Positions 5,480-9,203 of a DNA stretch of 9,203 nucleotides are shown in pieces; positions within the stretch are counted from its first letter, which is position 1; every line of letters begins with the position of its first letter. The notes under the pieces were generated by a model. It did not search any database. It was not told the DNA's origin and saw only the letters and a program-made list of their open reading frames with translations. The translations under genes and the position numbers were made by a program. The stretch comes from an uncultured Collinsella sp. (GTDB taxonomy: Bacteria > Actinomycetota > Coriobacteriia > Coriobacteriales > Coriobacteriaceae), in contig USFU01000058.1 of the NCBI GenBank assembly GCA_900554135.1, forward strand, positions 1 through 9,203. Reading direction: 5' to 3'.

Positions 5480-7316
5480 GGGCCTCGCCTCCTTCCTGGG
5501 TCTGAGCTTGCGTTGCGGTCATGTCGGTGTTGTCTGCCGCCGTGTTCGCGTCGCCAGAGACGTCGTCGGCGTCTTGCGTACCTTCGGCAGACATCTTGTT
5601 TTGCGAGGTAAAGGTCTCGCGGTAGATCTCGCTCGTCTTGAGCAGCTCTTCGTGGTTGCCGATCTGTGCGATGCGGCCGCCCTCCATGACAATGATGCGG
5701 TCTGCGTCCTGCACGGAGCTGATGCGCTGGGCGATGATGATCTTGGTCGTGTTGGGCAGATAGCTTGCCAGCCCTGCGCGAATCTTGGCGTCGGTCTTGG
5801 TGTCGACGGCGCTGGTGGAGTCGTCCAGGATCAAGATCTTGGGGCGACGCAGCAGGGCGCGTGCAATGCACAGGCGCTGCTTCTGACCGCCCGAAACATT
5901 GGAGCCGCCCTGTTCGATCCAGGTGTCGTAGCCCTTGGGGAAACCGTCGACAAACTCGTCGGCGCAGGCCAGATGCGCTGCCTCGCGGACTTCCTCGTCG
6001 GTGGCGTTCGGGTCGCCCCAACGCAGGTTCTCGGCGATGGTGCCGCTAAACAGCACGTTTTTCTGCAGCACCATGGCGACCTGGTGACGCAGCGCGTCCA
6101 GGTCGTAGTCGCGCACGTCCACGCCGCCCACGCGCACAGCGCCTTCGGTGGTGTCGTACAGGCGGGCGATGAGGTTAACGAGCGTGGACTTGGCCGAGCC
6201 GGTGCCGCCGATGATGCCGATGGTCTCGCCGCTCGTAATGTGCAGGTCGATATCGTCGAGCGCCTGGCGCTTCGCATGCTTGGAATACTTAAAACTCACG
6301 TGGTCAAAGTCGATGGAACCGTCGGCAACCTCGAGCACGGGCTCGGCGGGATCGGCGATCGTGGGCTCGGCGGCCAGCACCTCGGCAATGCGGTGTGCCG
6401 ATTCGTCGGCCATGGTCACCATGACAAAGATCATCGACAGCTGCATCAGGCTCATGAGAATCTGGAAACCATAGGTAAAGGTCGAGGAGAGCTGGCCCAC
6501 GTCGAACAGCGTGCCCTGGCTCGTGATGATGAGCTTGGAGCCCAGGTAGATGATGACGACAAACGCGCCGTTGACGCAGATGTTCATCATGGGGTTGTTA
6601 AAGGCGAGCAGCTTCTCGGCGCGGGTGAAGTCCATCTGGACATCGCGCGCGGCGGCCGCGAACTTCTCCTTCTCAAAGTCTTCGCGTACGTAGCTCTTAA
6701 CCACGCGCATGCCGGTGACGTTTTCCTCGACGGACTCGTTAAGGGCATCGTACTTGTGGAACACGCGCGAGAAGATGGGGCGCACCTTAAAGATGATAAA
6801 GAACAGCCCAAAGCCCAGCAGCGGAATGATGACCAGGTAGACCATGGCAACGCTGCCGCCCATGATAAATGCCATGGTAAAGGCGAAGATCAATACCAGC
6901 GGCGCGCGCACGGCGATACGGATGATCATCATAAAGGCCTGCTGCACGTTGTTGATATCGGTGGTCAGGCGCGTGACGAGCGAGGAGCTCGAGAACTCAT
7001 CGATGTTGGCAAAGCTGAACGTCTGGATTTTGTAGAACAGGTCGTGACGCAGGTTCTTGGCGAAGCCGCAGCTCGCATGGCTGCAGGTGACGCCTGCCGC
7101 GGCGCCGAAAGCAAGCGATGTCAGCGCGATGAGCACCAAAAGGCCCGCGGTGGGAAGCATCTCGGCTACGGTGGCGCCGTCTTTGATGGCGTCGATCAGG
7201 TTGGCGGTGATAAATGGAATCAGCATCTCGCAGAGCACCTCGCCAAGCACGAGCAACGGCGTGGCAACGGTGACTTTCATATAGTCGCGGATGCTTCCCA
7301 TGAGGGTTTTAATCAT
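5472..7316 (-). CDS. ABC exporter half-transporter, degenerate-site subunit of a heterodimer
   Basis: A 614-residue partner of the following ABC gene, with about six membrane helices (roughly 15-300) fused to an ATPase domain. Its signature VSGGQ (474-478) is canonical, while its own ATP site is altered. Walker A reads GGTGSAKS (370-377), with Ala for the last Gly. Walker B ends LDDS, with Asp D499 in place of the catalytic Glu. The H-loop His is Gln (Q530). These are the classic changes of the non-hydrolysing site in heterodimeric exporters. The last ~40 residues (573-614) form an acidic Ala/Thr/Asp/Gln-rich tail of low complexity, probably disordered and longer than usual. The ATG at 7316 has GGAGG six bases upstream and overlaps the MarR stop by eight bases. 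MarR control suggests efflux of a toxic or signalling compound, but no substrate can be named. Confidence 0.93.
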   Translation of the reverse strand: MIKTLMGSIRDYMKVTVATPLLVLGEVLCEMLIPFITANLIDAIKDGATVAEMLPTAGLLVLIALTSLAFGAAAGVTCSHASCGFAKNLRHDLFYKIQTFSFANIDEFSSSSLVTRLTTDINNVQQAFMMIIRIAVRAPLVLIFAFTMAFIMGGSVAMVYLVIIPLLGFGLFFIIFKVRPIFSRVFHKYDALNESVEENVTGMRVVKSYVREDFEKEKFAAAARDVQMDFTRAEKLLAFNNPMMNICVNGAFVVIIYLGSKLIITSQGTLFDVGQLSSTFTYGFQILMSLMQLSMIFVMVTMADESAHRIAEVLAAEPTIADPAEPVLEVADGSIDFDHVSFKYSKHAKRQALDDIDLHITSGETIGIIGGTGSAKSTLVNLIARLYDTTEGAVRVGGVDVRDYDLDALRHQVAMVLQKNVLFSGTIAENLRWGDPNATDEEVREAAHLACADEFVDGFPKGYDTWIEQGGSNVSGGQKQRLCIARALLRRPKILILDDSTSAVDTKTDAKIRAGLASYLPNTTKIIIAQRISSVQDADRIIVMEGGRIAQIGNHEELLKTSEIYRETFTSQNKMSAEGTQDADDVSGDANTAADNTDMTATQAQTQEGGEAHE

Positions 7317-7812
7317 CCAGTTCCTCCCAGGTTACACGGATTTTCTCGAGCATTTCGGCGAGCTGCTCGCGCTCGTCGTGGGTGAGGGCACTAAAGGCTT
7401 GCTCTCTAAAGCGAATGCGGGCCGCCTGGTCGATGCGGGCGTTTTCCCGGCCGGTTTCGGTCAGGCGAATGGTGAGCTGCCGTCGATCCTTGGGGTTACG
7501 GCTGCGCTCAATGAGGCCGTTGAGCTCGAGCTTGGACAGGATCTCGGAAAGCGACCCCGGCTTGAGGTCGAAGTGCATGCCGAGTTCCTGCTGCGACATC
7601 TCGCCGCCGGGCTGCTTGGCCAGCAGGCAGATAATGGGCGCCTTGCCGGACACGCCTCCGCCATGAAAATGCATGTAATGGCCGCAAAAGCCCAGGCCGC
7701 TCAGGATGCGCTTGGCGAGTTTGTCTTCGGCGCTGACCGCTTCGGGTATGTCTACCGGTTGCGACGGGTCACCGCCGGGCTCATGCGGAAGGACGAGTGG
7801 TTCAACACACAT
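7309..7812 (-). CDS. MarR-family regulator, probable repressor of the ABC exporter operon
   Basis: A 167-residue winged helix-turn-helix regulator, first gene of the operon. MarR proteins usually act as dimers that repress nearby efflux genes until a small ligand binds. The DNA-binding part runs from about 70 to 118: MSQQELGMHFDLKPGSLSEI then LSKLELNGLIERS, a wing with the family signature DRRQLTIRLT (109-118), and a C-terminal dimerisation helix. The N-terminal ~30 residues are a Pro/acid-rich extension. A short Cys/His cluster follows, CGHYMHFH (C43, H45, H48, H50); metal binding is conceivable but unproven. ATG at 7812 is used; CTCCTTT on the plus strand (7825-7831) gives AAAGGAG with an unusually long 12-base spacer, and no closer in-frame start exists. 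The gene overlaps the first ABC gene by eight bases (ATGATTAA). Autorepression is suggested by the dyad over its -10 box. Confidence 0.9.
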   Translation of the reverse strand: MCVEPLVLPHEPGGDPSQPVDIPEAVSAEDKLAKRILSGLGFCGHYMHFHGGGVSGKAPIICLLAKQPGGEMSQQELGMHFDLKPGSLSEILSKLELNGLIERSRNPKDRRQLTIRLTETGRENARIDQAARIRFREQAFSALTHDEREQLAEMLEKIRVTWEELDD

Positions 7813-7860
7813 ATCTAAGCTTCGCTCCTTTCTTTAGTTAGGTAGTTGAATTGTTTTGTG

Positions 7861-7875
7861 CCTAACCAATTTAGG
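7861..7875. promoter_or_regulatory. Candidate MarR operator overlapping the -10 box
   Basis: CCTAA-CCAAT-TTAGG is a perfect 5-bp inverted repeat with a 5-base spacer that covers the -10 of the operon promoter. A further TTAGG half-site lies at 7838-7842, facing the CCTAA arm. Occupancy by a MarR dimer would block RNA polymerase, which fits simple autorepression. That this MarR binds here is inferred from position and symmetry. Confidence 0.6.
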
Positions 7876-7896
7876 AGCACGGTAAATAAATGTCAA
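7868..7896 (-). promoter_or_regulatory. Promoter of the MarR-ABC operon
   Basis: On the minus strand, a consensus -35 TTGACA (7891-7896) and a -10 TAAATT (7868-7873, four of six matches) are separated by exactly 17 bases. Transcription would start near 7861, about 49 bases before the MarR ATG. This is the best sigma-70-like promoter in the window. Confidence 0.7.
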
Positions 7897-7920
7897 GGTA
7901 CCAAACTTATTATGTTCGAG

Positions 7921-8005
7921 CGGCACTTAGGGACGTTCCTTATGTGCCGGCATTTGGGGACACTCCTTGTGTCGACTAGTCATTTAAGAACGTCCCCAAC
8001 GACTA
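7921..8005. repeat. REP-like cluster with GGGACGTTCC core
   Basis: Three related short units. The first (7921-7949) has palindromic ends CGGCAC/GTGCCG around a GGGACGTTCC core. The second (7948-7974) shares two bases with the first, starts CGGCATTTGGGGAC and ends GTGTCG. The third (7977-8005) is on the opposite strand, with core GAACGTCCCC and ends TAGTC/GACTA. A stray AACGTCCCC recurs just downstream (8069-8077). Short palindromic units with GGGACGTTCC-type cores are in my recollection typical of REP elements mobilised by RAYT (Y1-type) transposases; none is encoded in this window. Confidence 0.6.
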
Positions 8006-8138
8006 ACTTCCTCCTTCCCGTAACCTTTCCGCAACAATTCGTCCTCTGCGGTGCCAGCGCCCGTTCACAACGTCCCCTGCGCTACACTTAGTCGCACTGT
8101 GGCGCTGCCGCGCCGCGCCCGAAACAAGGGAGACCCTC
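8006..8138 (+). promoter_or_regulatory. Upstream region of the pyridoxal kinase gene
   Basis: A -10-like TACACT (8083-8088) lies about 50 bases before the kinase ATG, giving a start near 8095. I see no convincing -35 at 16-18 bases upstream. The ribosome site AGGGAG lies six bases before the ATG. Nothing else can be named here; no riboswitch-like structure was recognised. Confidence 0.3.
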
Positions 8139-8963
8139 ATGAAGAATACTCAGCTGCTGCTGATTAACGATATGTGCGGCTACGGCAAGGTCGCGCTTTC
8201 CGCCATGCTGCCGGTGCTGTCGCACATGGGTTACCGTATCCACAATCTGCCGACGGCACTTGTGTCCGACACGCTCAACTACCCCAAGTTCTACATCCAC
8301 GACACCACCGAGTACGTGCGTCAGAGTCTTGCCATCTGGGAGGAGCTCGGCTTTGAGTTCGACGCCATCTCGACCGGCTTTATCGTGACCGAGGAAGAGA
8401 CGCGCATCATCTCGAACTTTTGCCACCGCCGCGCGCAAAAGGGCACCAAGGTGTTCGTCGATCCCATCATGGGCGACAACGGCAAGCTCTATGCCGGTGT
8501 GCCTGAGTCCACGATCGGTCTCATGAGGCACCTGCTCGAGTGCGCCGATTACGCGGTTCCCAATTACACTGAGGCCTGTCTGCTCACCGATACGCCTATT
8601 GCAGAGCAAATCACGCCCGACGAGGCTCGCGTTCTTGTGAACGCCGTGCGTGAGCTGGGTGCCAAGTCGGTGGTCATTACGAGCGCCGTAGTCAATGGCA
8701 CGAACGCGGTTATCGGTTACGACCATGTGGCGGGGGAGTACTTTACGATTCCCTTTGAGCTCATTCCGGTCTATTTCCCGGGCACGGGCGACACGTTCTC
8801 GGCGGTGCTCGTCGGCCGCGTGATGGCCGGTTGGAGCCTGCAGCGCGCAACGGCCGATGCCATGCGCGTGGTGGCAGAGCTTATCGAGCGCAACGCCGAC
8901 CAGGAGGACAAGTCCGCCGGTCTACCCATCGAGGCCTGCCTGGATGTGATCGACCATGAGTAG
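8139..8963 (+). CDS. Pyridoxal/pyridoxamine kinase (ribokinase superfamily)
   Basis: Phosphorylates a B6 vitamer (pyridoxal, pyridoxamine or pyridoxine) with ATP in the cytoplasm, as part of B6 salvage. The 274-residue length fits PdxK/PdxY-type kinases. The N-terminus LINDMCGYGKVALSAMLPVL corresponds to the family's GYG...PVL vitamer-binding start. Further motifs are STGFIVTEEE (78-87), VDPIMGDNGKLY (107-118), PNYTEA (141-146) and the catalytic loop PGTGDTFSA (214-222), whose Asp D218 is the expected base. The start at 8139 has AGGGAG six bases upstream. It overlaps the following gene by eight bases (ATGAGTAG at 8956-8963), so the two are probably translated together. The NCBI-style name would be pyridoxamine kinase; I leave out a symbol because pdxK, pdxY and related hydroxymethylpyrimidine kinases are hard to separate without a tree. 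Confidence 0.9.
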   Translation: MKNTQLLLINDMCGYGKVALSAMLPVLSHMGYRIHNLPTALVSDTLNYPKFYIHDTTEYVRQSLAIWEELGFEFDAISTGFIVTEEETRIISNFCHRRAQKGTKVFVDPIMGDNGKLYAGVPESTIGLMRHLLECADYAVPNYTEACLLTDTPIAEQITPDEARVLVNAVRELGAKSVVITSAVVNGTNAVIGYDHVAGEYFTIPFELIPVYFPGTGDTFSAVLVGRVMAGWSLQRATADAMRVVAELIERNADQEDKSAGLPIEACLDVIDHE

Positions 8964-9203
8964 CGCCGGCGAGGGCGGTGCCGACGGATTCGCCGACGAG
9001 AACAAGCCGCTCGGCGCCCCGCGTGGCAAGCGTCCGCGTATCCGCGTGAGCTGTGTGGACCAGCTGGGGACGTGCCGCTGCCATCATGGTCACAAGCCGG
9101 GCGACGTCTTTGATTTCGATCGCGACCGCGGCAAGATGTGCGCCATGGCCTGCCATGTGGGCTTTCCCTATATCGATATCCTGCGCTATGGCGGAACCGT
9201 GCC
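8956..9203 (+). CDS. TIGR04076-like small protein (3' end outside window)
   Basis: The first 82 codons are visible. After an N-terminal flexible stretch (1-27, Gly/Ala/Asp-rich) comes IRVSCVDQLGTCRCHHGHKPGD then VFDFDR, and later MCAMACHVGFPYIDILRYGG. The pattern of a Cys/His-rich loop followed by xGHKxGDxF and then a Cys-x3-Cys/His-FPYIxxLRYGG segment is what I recall of the TIGR04076 family, small proteins of unknown function. The density of Cys and His (C33, C40, C42, H43, H44, H46, C62, C66, H67) suggests a metal or redox site, as inference only. ATG at 8956 lies inside the last codons of the kinase gene and no strong ribosome site precedes it, so translation is probably coupled to the kinase. 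A role linked to vitamin B6 is only suggested by position. Confidence 0.75.
   Translation, partial: MSSAGEGGADGFADENKPLGAPRGKRPRIRVSCVDQLGTCRCHHGHKPGDVFDFDRDRGKMCAMACHVGFPYIDILRYGGTV

Noticed and set aside
5412..7385. A 657-codon open frame on the plus strand opposite the first ABC gene
   Set aside because: It is antisense to an unambiguous ABC exporter gene. Its composition (His, Val, Asp-rich, no domain motifs) is typical of a mirror frame in GC-rich DNA.
8139..8963. Hydroxymethylpyrimidine kinase (ThiD) for the kinase gene
   Set aside because: The GYG...PVL start, STGF and PNYTEA motifs and length fit pyridoxal-type kinases better, and no thiamine genes or TPP-riboswitch features are nearby.

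Overview
The window reads as a piece of chromosome from a GC-rich gut actinobacterium. The protein sequences look most like Collinsella or a close Coriobacteriia relative. That assignment is inference from sequence feel: there is no rRNA or other marker gene here. Coding density is high. Two intergenic stretches exceed 300 bases (3028-3559 and 7813-8138), and both carry repeats.

Layout. (1) 1-781, minus: a short-chain dehydrogenase/reductase (SDR), cut by the window edge just short of its C-terminus. It is divergent from (2) 1014-1892, plus: a LysR-type regulator. The space between them holds candidate promoters for both genes and a dyad placed where LysR proteins usually bind. (3) 1936-3027, minus: a membrane-anchored diguanylate cyclase (GGDEF), convergent with the LysR gene. 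(4) 3028-3559: an unusual array of six 15-bp units in alternating orientation with an exact 62-bp period, a strong hairpin terminator, and a nested inverted-repeat structure. (5) 7812-3560, minus: a three-gene operon of a MarR regulator and two ABC exporter half-transporters, with 8-base overlaps at both junctions. (6) 7813-8138: the MarR promoter, with a dyad over its -10 box, then a small REP-like cluster. (7) 8139-9203, plus: a pyridoxal/pyridoxamine kinase overlapping by 8 bases a TIGR04076-like protein that runs off the window.

How the genes work together. The two ABC subunits form one heterodimeric exporter: each carries exactly the motif changes expected of its half, leaving one canonical and one degenerate ATP site. 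MarR very probably represses its own operon, and a ligand, perhaps a transported compound, would relieve this. LysR probably controls the divergent SDR. The diguanylate cyclase is a stand-alone sensor. The kinase belongs to vitamin B6 salvage, and its coupled partner has no known role.

Most notable: the 62-bp-period alternating array at 3218-3389. It is neither a CRISPR array nor coding, and I cannot assign it to a known class. No complete new multi-gene system is evident.
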